Assembly: GCA_039720395.1 (NCBI GenBank)
Contig: JBBPBK010000128.1
Coordinates: forward strand, 124,001 to 188,000
DNA from: Liquidambar formosana
Lineage: Eukaryota; Streptophyta; Magnoliopsida; Saxifragales; Altingiaceae
Length of the DNA stretch: 64,000 nt
Reading direction: 5' to 3'
Part shown: positions 33,321 to 45,326 of the stretch, piece by piece
How positions within the stretch are numbered: the first letter of the stretch is position 1
Layout of the letters: every line of letters starts with the position of its first letter
Position numbers and translations under genes: made by a program
The notes under the pieces: model-generated
The model's input: only the letters and a program-made list of their open reading frames with translations
Told to the model about the DNA's origin: nothing
Database searches by the model: none

Positions 33321-34808
33321 CTGTGTGTGTGGTAGAGAAAGGTTAATTTCTCCCAATAACATACTCAAATATAAGATAATGTTAAATCAAATAAATAAGA
33401 TAAATCTACTTACTAGGACAAGAAATAGAAAACAAACCAGAAATTCATCAATCTACAGAACTAGAAATTTTGATAGCAATTTTGATCTTGAAAACGTCAG
33501 AATTAGTGATTTTCCATTAGACACAAAGTCATAGAGCTTTAAAAAACCTTTCTAAAAAGTACTAATTGCCTCGATTTGACTTCTTAGCGAAAAGTTATGA
33601 TAAAAATATGAAGCTGGTTTTTTTCCCCCAGGTTTGTTTGTTGCTTAAAAAGAAATTGAATGCAGTTCTCTCTCTCTCAAGTAAATAAAAACACAACAGC
33701 TATTGTTAGTGAAAGATGGAAGGCTCCCCTTTTTTATAAGCTTATAAAGGTGTTTATATAGAGGTAGATTAGGGTTAGGTAAGGTCTCTGGTCAAATACT
33801 ATTGAAAATCAATGTTTCCATGTTCAAAAGCTTGCTTGGAGGGGAGGAAAATACCTTACAAAAAATTTCATTTTTGAACTTAGGGTGCGTACACATCCTT
33901 TATGTGTGCGGACGCAGTAAGGTGGGTACACACTCGTCTTGGGTGCTTATCAATTTTGGAGTAAATCAATTTCAATTTATTTTCCAAGAAAAATGTTTTA
34001 TTAATCCTTCCGTATTTCTTACTAAATGCCACTGTAATCACATCTACCCATCAAAGACCATCCAATTAAACTCTAAACTTCATCAAACCTCATCATCGGG
34101 ACCCCAAGACTCAATATGACAACCAGTACAAAATACGGTGTCTACACCTAGGATTGTTGGCAGATTTTCTATTTCGAGTTTACTTGTCAGCCACTCTTTT
34201 TCCTTATTTAATTAGGATTTTTGTAGGTTATTTAAGGGAACATATAGTACGACTTTTGAGAGAGGTTTTTGAGAGAGAAAAACCCTTAGAAAGAGCATTG
34301 GGAAGGAACCCTAGCCTCTATGCTATCCTCATGGCTTTCATTCATTAGATCACTTTGATACTGGGTTATCATTGATACTATCATTCTAGTTGCATCTCAT
34401 GTTCATGATCTAGTGCCATAAACCACATCCAAGAGACAATACTCATTGTGTGTGAAGTTGTTGTGACAGAGATCAAACTTATGAGCTTGTGGATTGAATA
34501 TTTGCTGTAAGTGAAGGTTGGATGCATCCAAAGCTATGAGTACACAAAGATCAATTGTGGGATCGTGGTTAAGTCAAAACAATTGTTGGGATTGGATTCA
34601 TGTGTGATTGAGTTTGCAAGGTTTGCGTCTTGTACTTGTTTTTGCTCTAATAGTGGATTGGTTTTAGGTAGACTACGGTCCCATGGTTTTTCCCTTGTTA
34701 GGGTTTTTCACATAAAAATCTTGTGTGCCATCTTTTGCTTTTGCATTTGCTTTACTTTGTTTATGCGATTGAATGGTATGTGATTGGGGGACTTTTATAA
34801 TTGATTAA
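33321..34808. other. Non-coding stretch, partly LTR-like
   Basis: 'aaaatacggtgtctacacctag' at 34130 resembles retrotransposon LTR edge sequence, and 34200-34330 carries 'gagagaggtttttgagagag' like a transcribed leader. Nothing is coding. Confidence 0.35.
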
Positions 34809-35228
34809 TTAAATATTGGGAAAATTAGGAAAAGGTGTTAAAAAATGAAACCATTTAGGAAAAAAAGGAGATAGACTCCTTTATTTATTTAAAAAAGGCA
34901 AGTGAGACTTTTAAATTTTTGAACATGGTATTTTTAAATAATTCCTATTAAGCCCTTTTCATAAATATTCAAAATCATTTCCCTTATTAGATTAAATTAC
35001 CAAAATACTCCCTTCCGTGTGCATTAAATTACATAGATACCCCACTTTGTGCTCCCTTCTTACTCTCGTCTCTCATATATTCTCACTGATACGATATTCA
35101 AAAGCCATCAAGGGCCAATGTTGTAAACTCTTACTTTTTATTATTATTTGGGATTGTTAACTCTCACTCTTATTAACTCCCTTTATTCTTTATTTATTTA
35201 TTTTTTGGGTATGCATCATTTATAAAAA

Positions 35229-35480
35229 TAATTTTTTTTTAGAAGAACTAACTTACAAAAATAACATAACAAAACAGAACAAATGGCCAAAAAACCAATT
35301 GTGAACAAAAGCTTCAGAATTTGTATGGGCCAATCTTGCCATAGCATGAGCATCTCCGTTCATAGCTTTTGGCACAAAACTGAAGCTTTCATCATTGACC
35401 CCTTTAAGCCCTTCCACAATATCATCTATGATGGCTACAAATTCCCATGAACATCTATCAAGGTTGTGTAACAATATTAA
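35229..35480 (-). pseudogene. LINE RNase H (RVT_3-type) fragment
   Basis: The minus strand encodes LKGVNDESFSFVPKAMNGDA then HAMARLAHTN, the C-terminal part of plant LINE RNase H-like domains (FVPREAN.DAH motif). The T-run at 35229-35238 marks a 3' poly(A) on the minus strand. About 70 codons. Confidence 0.65.
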
Positions 35481-35609
35481 GGCATCTTATAACTATCAAA
35501 TACCACCACAATCATTAAGATTTAATTAGCATGAAACATAAGGTTCTTCCAACACAATTTTAATATAGTAAATAAAAGAACCAATATAACAGCCCTTGAA
35601 AGAAAAAAT

Positions 35610-35770
35610 AAAAAGGGGGGGGGCCGGGGTGGATGGCAGGAGAGTGAAGAGGGAGAGAGGGCTGGGAAATATGAGTGAGGGGGGAGGCGAAAGGAGAGAG
35701 GGTTAGGAAATATGAGGAGGGGGGGGGGGGGATGGCAGGAGGAGAAAGGGCTGGGAAGTATGAAGGGGGA
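35610..35770 (+). repeat. G-rich imperfect tandem repeat
   Basis: G-runs of 7 to 14 bases alternate with 'gatggcaggagag', 'agagggctgggaa(a/g)tatgag' units repeated about three times. The plus strand could form G-quadruplexes. Sits inside the Mutator-like element at 34818-36020. Confidence 0.8.
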
Positions 35771-36231
35771 TGGTGGGATGATAGAGACGGATAAGAAATT
35801 ATAGAAAAATAAGGGTTTTTGGTTTTTTGGGTAATCTAATGCAATATATCAAGGAAAACATCTTTCATAAAAAAATAGCAGAGGGGTAAAAAAGAGATTA
35901 TCTAATAATCCCCTTTTTAAAAAAGTAAAAGTCTTACTTGCCCTTTTAAAATAAATAAAGGATTATATGCCTTTTTTTCCTAAATGGTTTCATTTTTGAA
36001 CACCTTTTCCTAATTTTTCCTTAAATATTTGGTAAAAATTTGAAGAGACCTATTTAACCCCACTTCTAAGTCTTATAGGTTACGTAACATTGAAATTTCA
36101 GTAATCAAGCCTTTCACCATGAACAAAGAAACTTCTGCATTATGTCTCATCGTCCAAACTATGCATATCTCATCCAATGATGGAGTTTAGCTCTATTCCC
36201 TCCATCTTATTGGATATCTTTGGGCTTGAAA

Positions 36232-37022
36232 GTAGGGTTGTTTGACAAATTTAAAACTGAAAACTTGGCCAACTGAAAATATGTTGGCCAATTTTGATTT
36301 TACATTATTTGGCAAGTCTTTTTTTTCTCAATTCAGCATTTTTTTTTTTTAAAACAAGTTATTCAAAACCAAATAACAGTTATGGACTGGACCAGTCTAA
36401 TCCAGTTTTTGAAATGAGGGTGGCTTTCGCAACCTCACAACTTTATTTGTAAAACCCACTTATTTTCACTTTTCAAGGTTATATGAAAAATATAAAATGT
36501 TTTCATAAAAATTAGTCAGGATGTCCATTATAAAACATTATTTTGAACAAACTTGTAGAAGAAATTTTTTCCAAAATCTATCGATTAAGAGAACTTTTTG
36601 GTCATCTACAATCTCTATTTCATTTTTACAGAAATGAAAATTATAAATAGTCAAAAATTCCACTTAAATGACAAATTTTGGATAAACTTTATTCTACAAA
36701 GTTGTTCAAAATAATGTTTTTTAATGAACTATGCTACTAGTTTTCATGAAAACCTTTCATATTTTAGAGAATTGCAGATTCAGGCTAGGGGTAAATAATT
36801 ACGCATACATACAATGACTAACTTCATAGTAAAAGAATGCTAACTTAACTAAGAATGATTACTAAGTGTAATTATTTGCCTGTAGTTGGACCAATAGGTA
36901 ATTCCCCCTTATATTTTTCATGAACCCTTGAGAAACTTAAAATAAATGGGATGTGCAAGTAAAAATTGAGGGGTTGCAACAGACTATAGCCTCCCTCTTT
37001 TGAAATTCCCAAACAAGGCCCA
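36232..37022. mobile_element. hAT-like MITE, copy B, split by a Mutator-like element
   Basis: Same family as copy A at 30166-30400: left 'agggttgtttgacaaattt', right 'gaaattcccaaacaaggccc'. It is interrupted at 36416-36998. Exact outer ends and target duplication are uncertain. Confidence 0.55.
36416..36998. mobile_element. Mutator-like MITE nested in the hAT-like MITE
   Basis: Perfect 9-bp direct repeats TTTTGAAAT (36407-36415 and 36999-37007). Ends: GAGGGTGGCTTTCGCAAC and, inward from the right, GAGGGAGGCTATAGTCTG. The flanks joined together recreate copy A of the hAT-like MITE ('tttttgaaattccca'), which fixes the boundaries. 583 bp, no coding region. Confidence 0.85.
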
Positions 37023-37630
37023 TAGTGGCCCACAATCACAGGGTCTAGCTATTGCCACCTCCATTTTGATTTACAGCCTCCAACTTAATTAAAATCTATT
37101 TTACTAAAAATACCTTTTGGCAGATTTACTATGAAAGACATCAGTATTAAAAACCTAAATATGTTTCTCTTTCTAACTTGCATCCAAACCTAACATAACA
37201 TAACACGCACCACATACAAATCTTTTTCACGTCTATCTCACAACCACCCCTAAGCACAAATCCATAAACGCTTATTTTTTTTGTGGTTTTATAGTTTTTA
37301 TGAGCAATGAATGAGAAAAGAGACGTTTGTGATTATAGTATTCTAAATGATACAAATATGTTTGGTATCATACGACTAAACAAAACACATATGTCTGGCC
37401 GTATGAAAGCTCAATTCTCTATTGAGCCCATGCGCTACTACTATTCGGTTTTGTACAATTCTATGTGGTCGTGGAGCACATAGATGTTCGACATCATACA
37501 ACCAAATATATGTGTAAGGTTCGATTATGGTATTCTGAACAAGAGATTTCAAATATTTTCATCTTCCACATCAAAGTTGAATCCGGCTACTTTTAGTGTT
37601 GGTCTACCCCTCGTGATATATTGAATTAAA
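37023..37630. other. Non-coding stretch
   Basis: No protein family, RNA gene or repeat end recognised. Confidence 0.55.
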
Positions 37631-37636
37631 CTTGAC

Positions 37637-37755
37637 AGGTGCTGTTGGGAAACCCCTGGTGTCAATGGAGTTGGTGGTATCATTAGGAACCATAATGGTA
37701 CAGTTTGTGCCAATTGGGATGGATGCCGATATCAAGGTGTTAGTGGCCGGTGCGC
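37637..37755 (+). pseudogene. LINE/RNase H-like fragment
   Basis: In one plus frame the piece reads approximately NGVGGIIRNHNGTVCANWDG, the start of an RVT_3 RNase H domain (G-GG-IRN-NG pattern). Too short to say more. Confidence 0.5.
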
Positions 37756-38039
37756 TTTGGGATGAGCTTATTTTTGCGCCACTTTTTTTTCTTTTTTTTT
37801 GGTTCAAAACAGAATATCATCCCAACGGGAAAACAATATTACAAAAGCAGTTCTATTACTAAACCTCCAGCAACTACTCGTCGGCGAGCCATGAATACTC
37901 GAGGCACAAGCTAATAACTTTATAGTTTGTACCATCAACCCCAACTAGCCTACAAGGATAAGGAATCTCAATAAACTAAAAAGCTGAAAATATATGTTGC
38001 CAATGACTTCAAAGGTGATTGGGAGGCCATCAAGCCAAA

Positions 38040-38240
38040 AGAAAAAAAGCTAGGGAATTTTCTATTAAATCGGCTTATCTCATATTACAAAGCAATAAAA
38101 TCCCCCTATGCTTCCCATGCTAAATTGGCATATTATTTGGAAGCTTCCTATTGCCCTAAAAGTAAAATATTTTCTTTGGCAACTTCTTTGGGGATGGCCT
38201 GCATGTAGCAAGCATTTTGTTTCACCATTTGGAAGCTTCA
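38040..38240 (+). pseudogene. LINE zf-RVT fragment
   Basis: The plus strand encodes FSIKSAYLILQS followed, after a stop, by IWKLPIALKVKYFLWQLLWG, matching the zf-RVT region of plant LINE ORF2. Flanked by non-coding DNA on both sides. Confidence 0.65.
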
Positions 38241-38590
38241 TATATTATGTAGTTACCGCAATTAAATCCATTGGCTGTATATTTGACATGCTTTACCAAG
38301 CACACGAGATACCAAAATTACTAATTTCAGCATTGTAATATACTCCGAAGCATGGACTCGCAACCTAGGACCCATGAAAGCGAAATTGCACTGAATCACT
38401 CTAAATTTTATTATAGCATTTGGAAGGAAACTCCAATCCCAACCTCAAAGATAAGCGAGTGCTATTGAAACCACACAAGCAGCTACACACTATCTTAGAA
38501 CAATAGATAGTCCATTTGAAATATAATTCACTATGTCCTCAGCTTCTCAACATACACTGGAACCAAAAGATTGATAGATTAAGAATATAT

Positions 38591-38612
38591 ATATATATAT
38601 ATATATATATAG
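38591..38612. repeat. (TA)n microsatellite
   Basis: A run of alternating TA just upstream of the duplicated region. Confidence 0.9.
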
Positions 38613-38857
38613 AAAGATAAAGCAAAAATAACTTGTTTCAAAATTCTAAAAATAGCCTGCCAATAATTTTGCTAAATAGCCAGCCTACAATAATTTTACT
38701 AAAATGGCCTGCCAAAATTCTCCTTTACCTTGAGTGATCCTAGGTTGGGTTCATTAAGTTGATCTGCTTCTGTTTTGTTTTCAATCATCCTGGCTGCTCT
38801 GTTTTCTCTCTGTTTTCCATCCTGCTGTTCTCAGTCTGTGGGAGTTTTTGATGAGTA

Positions 38858-39121
38858 ATGCTGAGTCCTGAGTGGGGGGCTGTCCGTCGGGGATGGTTGG
38901 CAGTTGGGGGAGTGCTATTCCTCGGGCTGGTCTTGCTACTCTTGACTAGTGTGAATACTATTTATCTGTTCTGGGGAATGTCATGTGCTGAGTTTTGTTT
39001 GTATTTTGGTGGCTGGTTTAAGGTGCTTCAGCAGGGCTATTTTGGCTCCTTGTGGGGTTGTCTTGTTGAAGCTGTAAGTGCCATCAATCTCATTGTTTGG
39101 GTAATTAACGGGGCTAAATGA
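38858..39121 (+). other. Unrecognised open frame with hydrophobic segment (D1)
   Basis: 87 codons, with VGGVLFLGLVLLLLTSVNTI as a possible membrane segment. The D2 equivalent (41325-41528) keeps the segment (IGGVLFLGMVLLLLTSVNTI) but ends earlier after frameshifts. GC content is higher than the surroundings. No family recognised; the frame may be chance. Confidence 0.25.
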
Positions 39122-40090
39122 AATTGGTGTTGTGCCTCTTCCTTCCTTTCAGCTTTTGCATACAGGTGAGTGAAATAACTTGAAATGCCTAACAAATTTT
39201 GCAGGGACTATGAAAGTGTTGAGTAAATCTTGTGCACGCCTGTTCTTGTGTTTGTGTGTACATTGTTTAAAAATCTAGCCACATTAGCATCTTTTGTTTT
39301 TTTGGTTTACCCCTTGGTCTATGTTCATTTATTTCCACACCCCTATTTTTAGTGTCGTGTGAGTTTCCCAAATTTGATACTAAATCACCTTTTTGTTCCA
39401 AAAAGAACCTCAAGTCTTCAAAATATTATTATATTTTTCAATTTTATGGGTGGTTCAATTGGGAATATAGTATCTGAATGATTTAGTCATTAATTAGCTA
39501 CTAGCCACATAAAATTACTGGATCATTAGCAAAATCTGCAGGCAAGGTCCTTGAAAACCCCACAGCTGTCAATTTGGATTTTGACCACATAAAATTAATA
39601 GGATCATAGAGTCCAACAGTACATATCAAGTACAAAGAGTCGAATTATTTAATTCTCATTCCATCTTAAAATTGTTACAACAAATTTACTTGTTACAGTG
39701 CACAAAAGGTTTTATACTCAGAGAAGCTAAATAGGAAGCATATTAGTGTTTTCAAAGCAAATCAAAAACAAACAGGAAGCAAATCTAATACTTGTATAGA
39801 GTCAGTTGAAGCACATCATATTCAAAAGTTTTGGAAGCTCAGCTGATACATCGGACCATTTGGCCAACTTAAAACCCAAATACCTTATTTCAAATTTTCT
39901 AGGACAAGGAGTTAAGTTCACACTCTTTTGTCAGAAGAACAATTAAACTCGTTTAAATCTTTTAATTACATTCATAATTTCTGTCATACTACTTTACTCG
40001 GATGGTATGGAAGGCTAATCATTGTTTAATGCATACCAAAATAACATGAGCAAATGCTTTGAAAATCCTTGTGAAACTTTATTAAATTAA

Positions 40091-40174
40091 GCTATGTTTG
40101 GATAAGGAATTTCTAGGTGGAATTTTCATCTCAAAGACAAATTCTGCCTAGAAATTCCTCATCCAAACATAGCG
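40091..40174. mobile_element. Short MITE, present in D1 only
   Basis: Hairpin with ends GCTATGTTTGGAT and, inward from the right, CGCTATGTTTGGAT, flanked by TAA on each side (40088-40090, 40175-40177). The D2 equivalent ('attaactaacatcaagg', near 42980) lacks it. A 3-bp TAA duplication suggests a Harbinger-like element. Confidence 0.75.
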
Positions 40175-41015
40175 TAACATCAAGATTTCCCCAATTTTCA
40201 AAGAATTTTATCGCATAAAAATAGTTTAGGTCAGAGTCTTCCAATTGACTTCTAATAACAGACTCAATTTATAAGATAGATTGCTCGACATTTCACAGTT
40301 TCTGCAATAAAACGCATCAGCTGTATATTTGACATGATTTACAAAGAACCCAGAAGACATCAAAATGATTATTTTAGGAACACGTTCATTTTTCAAAGCC
40401 ATCTTCAAAAACACGACAGACCTCATTATTTTATCTATAAAATGCAAAACGTGAGCAAATGCCCCGCACATTTGAGCGAATCTTAAGAGAAATTATTTAT
40501 GAAACTTTATTAACCAGGATAATCTACTTTGAAGCATGGATTCACAAACATGGACCCTGATGAAAATTTTCACTGTATTCCATTTATTTTATTTCAGCAT
40601 ATATATATATGGAAGAGGGATTTGATTTCCATCCTCAAAGATAGAGCAAGTGCCAGCAGAGAAGTGAGAACACAGCACATAGATATGCATTTATGTAACA
40701 TCATATGATTTCTTTAAAGTAAGCACTCAGCTCTGTAACATATATTCGAACTGAAAATTCAATAATGAAAATTTTCAGAATGAGATTAAATGTAGTACAA
40801 ATATCCTAAAATATGCAAGAGAGAAGATAAAATCACAAAAGGCTTTGTTTCAAACATACTAACTTCAATAATTATGCAGTTGATAATGACATAAGTTAGA
40901 TATATATTCCTCAACAAGGCACACAAAACTTTCTTGATGCCAACAATGTTTAGGAAACTGTTATAGTAATCTGAAATAACCTAAGAACAACAAATTTCTT
41001 ATCTTTGAGGGACAT

Positions 41016-41294
41016 TAAACACCTTTGAGCTGTCTCCCATCACAATGTTCTCGAGTGAAAGAAAGCTTGGAGTATGAGGAAACACTTCAATCCCTGATTG
41101 ATTACCACATAGCTTTCTCAAACTTCCTGTTTGGGGATTTATAAGAAATCAGATTATTTCTACAAGATAACTTCAAACTTTCATCGTTTCTAGAATGTCG
41201 AATTAGCTGAAGCCATATATATTTGATCATACTTGTAGTGCGCTTTTGAATCTTTAATAACAACCTCTTTTGTCCAAGATTCCTTGACACCATA
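41016..41294 (-). pseudogene. Truncated copy of the F-box gene's last exon
   Basis: The minus strand reads IWLQLIRHSRNDESLKLSC and NNLISYKSPN, matching the F-box exon at 45327-45637 (IWLQLIQHSRNDESLMLSC, NLISYNPRTG). It is cut off on its 5' side by the duplication junction at about 41300 and has frameshifts (for example in 'tgtttggggatttataag'). Confidence 0.8.
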
Positions 41295-43493
41295 TTCCTC
41301 CATCCTGCTGCCCTCAGTCTGGGGGTGCTGTCCTTCCTTCGGGGATGGTTGGAAATTGGAGGAGTGCTATTCCTTGGGATGGTCTTGTTACTCTTGACTA
41401 GTGTGAATACTATTGATCTGTTTTTGGGGAGATCTTGTGTCGAGTTCTGTTCGTATTTTGGTTGCTGGTTGGTGGTGCTTCAGCAGGGTTATTTTGGCTC
41501 CTTGGGGTTTGTCTCGTTGAAGCTGTAGGTGCCATCAATCTCATTGTTCGAATAATTAGGAGGGCTTATTGAAATTGGTGTTGTGCCTCTTGCTTCCTTT
41601 CAGCTTCTGCATGGCATTTGTACATACAGGTAAGTGAAATAACTTGAGAAGGTTAATGGCATGCAAAGATACATAGAATTATTCTGGAACACAGATGAGT
41701 TACCAGAATATGTTGACACTTTTAAAGATCCTGACTGCATATTTCCAGAAGAAGTTGGAGAAAAATACAGTTGTGACGACTTCAATTCCTAGAAAATAGG
41801 TTCACCCTCATTTTCGACGTTAAAATTTTTTCTTAGTCTTTAAACAACCTGTTTTGAGCCAGCAGTTTTTGAGTCTATTTATTTCATAATACCATCTGTA
41901 TGCATTAGTATTTGTGTGCACATTGTTTAAAAATCTATTTATTTGTGTCCAGTAGAGATTTATATTGGTTTCACTTGAAATATCAGTTATCTTGCTCACG
42001 CCTGTTCTCGTGTTTGTGTGCACATTGTTTAAAAATCTAGCCACATTAGCATCTTTTTTGGTTTAACCCTCGGTCTGTGTTCGTTTATTTCTACACCCCT
42101 ATTTTAAGTATTTTGAGTTTCCCAAATTTGAAACTAAATCACCTTTTTGTTCTAAAAAGATCCTCCAAGTCTTCAAAATATTATTATATCTCTCAATTTT
42201 ATGGGTGGTTCAATTGGGAATATAGTTAATTAGCTATTAGCAACATAAAGCTAAGTAGGAAGCATATTAGTGTTTTCTAAGCAAATCAAAAGCAAACAGG
42301 ATCATAGAGTCCACATAAAATCTGCAGGTGAGGCCAAGAAACCCCACATCTGTCAATTTGGTGCCACATCTGTCAATTTAAATTTTGACCACATAAAATT
42401 AATAGGATCATAGAGTCCAACAGTATATATCAAGTACAAAGAATCGAATTATTTAATTCCCATTCCATCTTAAAATGTTTACAACAAATTCACTTGTTAC
42501 CGTATTTTATCCATGCATGCACAAAAGGTTATACACTCAGAGAAACCAAGTAGGAAGCATATTAGTGTTTTCAAAGCAAATAAAAAACAAACAGGAAGCA
42601 TATCTAATACTTGTATAGAGTCGGAATTGAAGCATATCATATTCAAAAGTTTTGGAAGCTCAGCCAGTAAATTGGACCATTTGGCCCACTTAAAACCCAT
42701 ATACGTTATTTCAAATTTTCTAGGACAAGGAATTAAGTTCACACTCTTTTGTCCCTGGAACAAGCTCGTTTAAATCTTTCAATTACATTCATAATTTCTC
42801 TTATTCTAATTTACTCTTACGTTATGGTAGGCAGTAGTAGGCTAATCATTGTTTACTGCATACCTAAATTATATCATGTTTTTGTTTATTCCTACAGTAA
42901 TCTATTTGATTGCTGCCAAGACATAGGAAAAGTGAAAAGGCACAAATTGGAACATGAGCAAATGCTTTGAGAATTTTATTAACTAACATCAAGGTTCCCC
43001 AATTTTCAAAAAACATTTTTGGTGAAAAATGGTTAAGGTCAGAGTCCTCCAATTGGCTTCAAATAACAGACTCAACACTGAGAAACCTTGACACTGAAAG
43101 CCTTCATGAATGGATCAATTTATAAGATAGACTGCTCAACATTATACAGTTGCTGCAATTAATCACATCTGCTGTATATTTGACATGATTTACAAAGTAC
43201 CCAGAAGACATCAAAATAATTATTTTAGAAACATGTTCATATTTGAAGCCATCTTCAAAAACACGACATACCTCATTATTTCATCTAGACAATGCAAAAC
43301 GTGAGCAAATGCCCTGCATATTGAGTGAATCTTAAGAGAAATTATGTATGAAACTTTATTACTAGGATAATGTGCTTTGAAGAATGGACTCACAAACATG
43401 GACCCTGATTAAAATTTTCACTGTATCCCTGATTAAAATTTTCACTGTATTCCATTTATTTTATTTCAGCATATATATATATATATATATATA

Positions 43494-44743
43494 CTAGTTA
43501 TAGCACACGTGCGTTGCACATGAACACTTTTAACCAATATAAGAATGATAATTTCAAAAATATTAATAACAATATATAGAAAGTTGATCGAAATTGAGGA
43601 AAATGAAAGAGTACCTTTGAAATTGGAAGGCCTAAATTACACTTTCAGAATATGTTTTTTTTATAAATTTATTGGTTATGAGAATTGATTTGATATTGAA
43701 TTGTATATGGATGCTGGAAGAGTTTGATTTTGATACAATAAACTAACGTGCTTACCTCATCATCATCTGATAGATATATATATGAAATTTATTTTATTTT
43801 ATTGTATTTTATTTTAAAAAAGAATAATCAATAAAAAATCATAAATTTGTTTAGTGTCACTAATACTCACCTCTCTGATAAAGTCTATCTATATAGATAT
43901 ATAGATATATAGATATATATATAACAATTGAATTTTTTTTAATTTTATTGTATTTTATTTTAAAGAAGAATAATCAATAAAAAATCATAAATTTGTTTAG
44001 TGTCACTAATACTCACCTCTCTGATAAAGTTTTGTAAGCAATTAAACAAACATAACATAGGTACAATAGACCTTGTAGAAAAAAAAATCCTAAACGATGG
44101 CTCTACATACTTGGTAAAAATGACCTTGCAAAAGAAAACAAAGCTTGAAATTGAAAGAGCAAAAAGCACTAAAGACAAAGCAAAGGCAAACTATGCACTA
44201 ATTAGATCAACCTTTTGTCCGGTTGAAGTTACCTGTTGTATATATGATTTAAGTTGGGCCGAATGGTGTTTATGTGTGATTCCTAGCATTGTGAGAACTC
44301 ATGGTAGCACGTGCTTTCTAACTTTCCTTGCCCTTAGTTTGTCGGTAACCTGCAGAACAATGAGTAAGTGATTTAATAAAATCAAACTCAGAAAAAATAA
44401 TAAGAGAATAAGAATTTGATATTATATACATACGAATTAAGGTATGTGTTTTATAGTTTTCTTAGAATTCTTATTAAGGTATGTGTATTTGGGTTTGGTT
44501 TTATTTAACCTGACTGTTTATTTATTATATATGAATTAAGGTATGTGTTTTATAGTTTCCTTAGAATTATTATCAAGGTATGTGTTTTATAGTTTCCTTA
44601 AAATTCTTATTAAGGTTATATGTTTTATATTGCTATACTTCCTATATATGTAGAAGGGTAGTTGTGTATTTAAAAATTAAAATATAGGTATATTAGTCAA
44701 TCAAAAGTTTTTCTCACATTCATCTTTTTATAGGTAGTATAGA
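43494..44743 (-). mobile_element. Non-autonomous Helitron, minus strand
   Basis: On the minus strand it starts TCTATACTACCTATAAAA and ends GTGTGCTATAACTAG, with host A before and T after. The matching D1 region at 40598-40612 ('cagcatatatatatatgg') is the empty site: flanking sequence is continuous there. Termini match the Helitron at 13407-13812. Inside, a block of about 105 bp ('ttgtattttattttaaa...ctctctgataaagt') is duplicated (43800-43885 and 43948-44033). It encodes no helicase. Confidence 0.88.
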
Positions 44744-45072
44744 TATATATGGAAGAGGGATTTGATTTCCATCCTCACAGATAGAGCAAGTTCCAGCAGA
44801 GAAGTGAGAACACAGCACATTCATACGCATTTATGTAACATCATATGATTTGTTTAAAGCATGCACTCAGCTCTGTAACATATATTCGAAATGAAAATTC
44901 AATAATAAAAATTTTCAGAATGAGATTAAATGTAGTAAAAATATTCTAAAATATGCAAGAGATAAGATAAAATCACAAATGGCTTTGTTTCAAACATACT
45001 AACTTCAATTATTAATTCCTCAACAAGGCACATAAAATTTTCTCGATGCCAACAATGTTTAGGAAACTGTTA

Positions 45073-45306
45073 GGCCATGTTTGTTTGGTTGGAATGGAAT
45101 GGATGGGAATGGAATCTGATTTCATACTCAAAATGATTGGGAATGGAATGAAATTGAAATAAACATTGCGAAATGAATATCATTATAATTCAATACTACT
45201 ATTTGATTCCATTCCCATTTAATTACCTCATCCAAACATGTTGTTTGGAATGAATTGGAATGGGATTCCATTCCATCCATTTTATTCCAACCAAACAAAC
45301 ATGGCC
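45073..45306. mobile_element. Harbinger/Tourist-like MITE
   Basis: Ends GGCCATGTTTGTTTGGTTGG (left and inverted right). The 3-bp TTA flanks it (45070-45072, 45307-45309). In D1 the site reads 'aactgttatagtaatctg' (40960-40980) without the insert and with one TTA. 234 bp. Confidence 0.9.
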
Positions 45307-45326
45307 TTATAGTAATCTGAAATAAC

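Larger units (their letters stand above)
34818..36020. mobile_element. Mutator-like non-autonomous element carrying a LINE fragment
   Basis: Perfect 9-bp flanks TTAAATATT (34809-34817 and 36021-36029). Inverted ends of about 100 bp: left GGGAAAATTAGGAAAAGGTG, right read inward GGAAAAATTAGGAAAAGGTG, both continuing into 'aaaccatttaggaaaaaaagg'. The interior holds a LINE RNase H fragment on the minus strand (35229-35480) and a G-rich tract (35610-35770). No transposase. Confidence 0.87.
38817..41300. repeat. Segmental duplicate, copy D1
   Basis: Starts 'ccatcctgctgttctcagtctg' and runs to 'ccatattcctccatcctg', where copy D2 begins with the same 'ccatcctgctgccctcagtctg'. Collinear blocks shared with D2 include 38870-39120, 39160-39480, 39600-40080, 40178-40600 and 40600-41290. 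It carries its own MITE at 40091-40174. Its right end is a truncated copy of the last F-box exon. Confidence 0.88.

Noticed and set aside
43960..44371. Open frames inside the minus-strand Helitron, including a Lys-rich 123-codon frame
   Set aside because: They overlap a local duplicated block of the Helitron and show no Rep, helicase or captured-gene motif.
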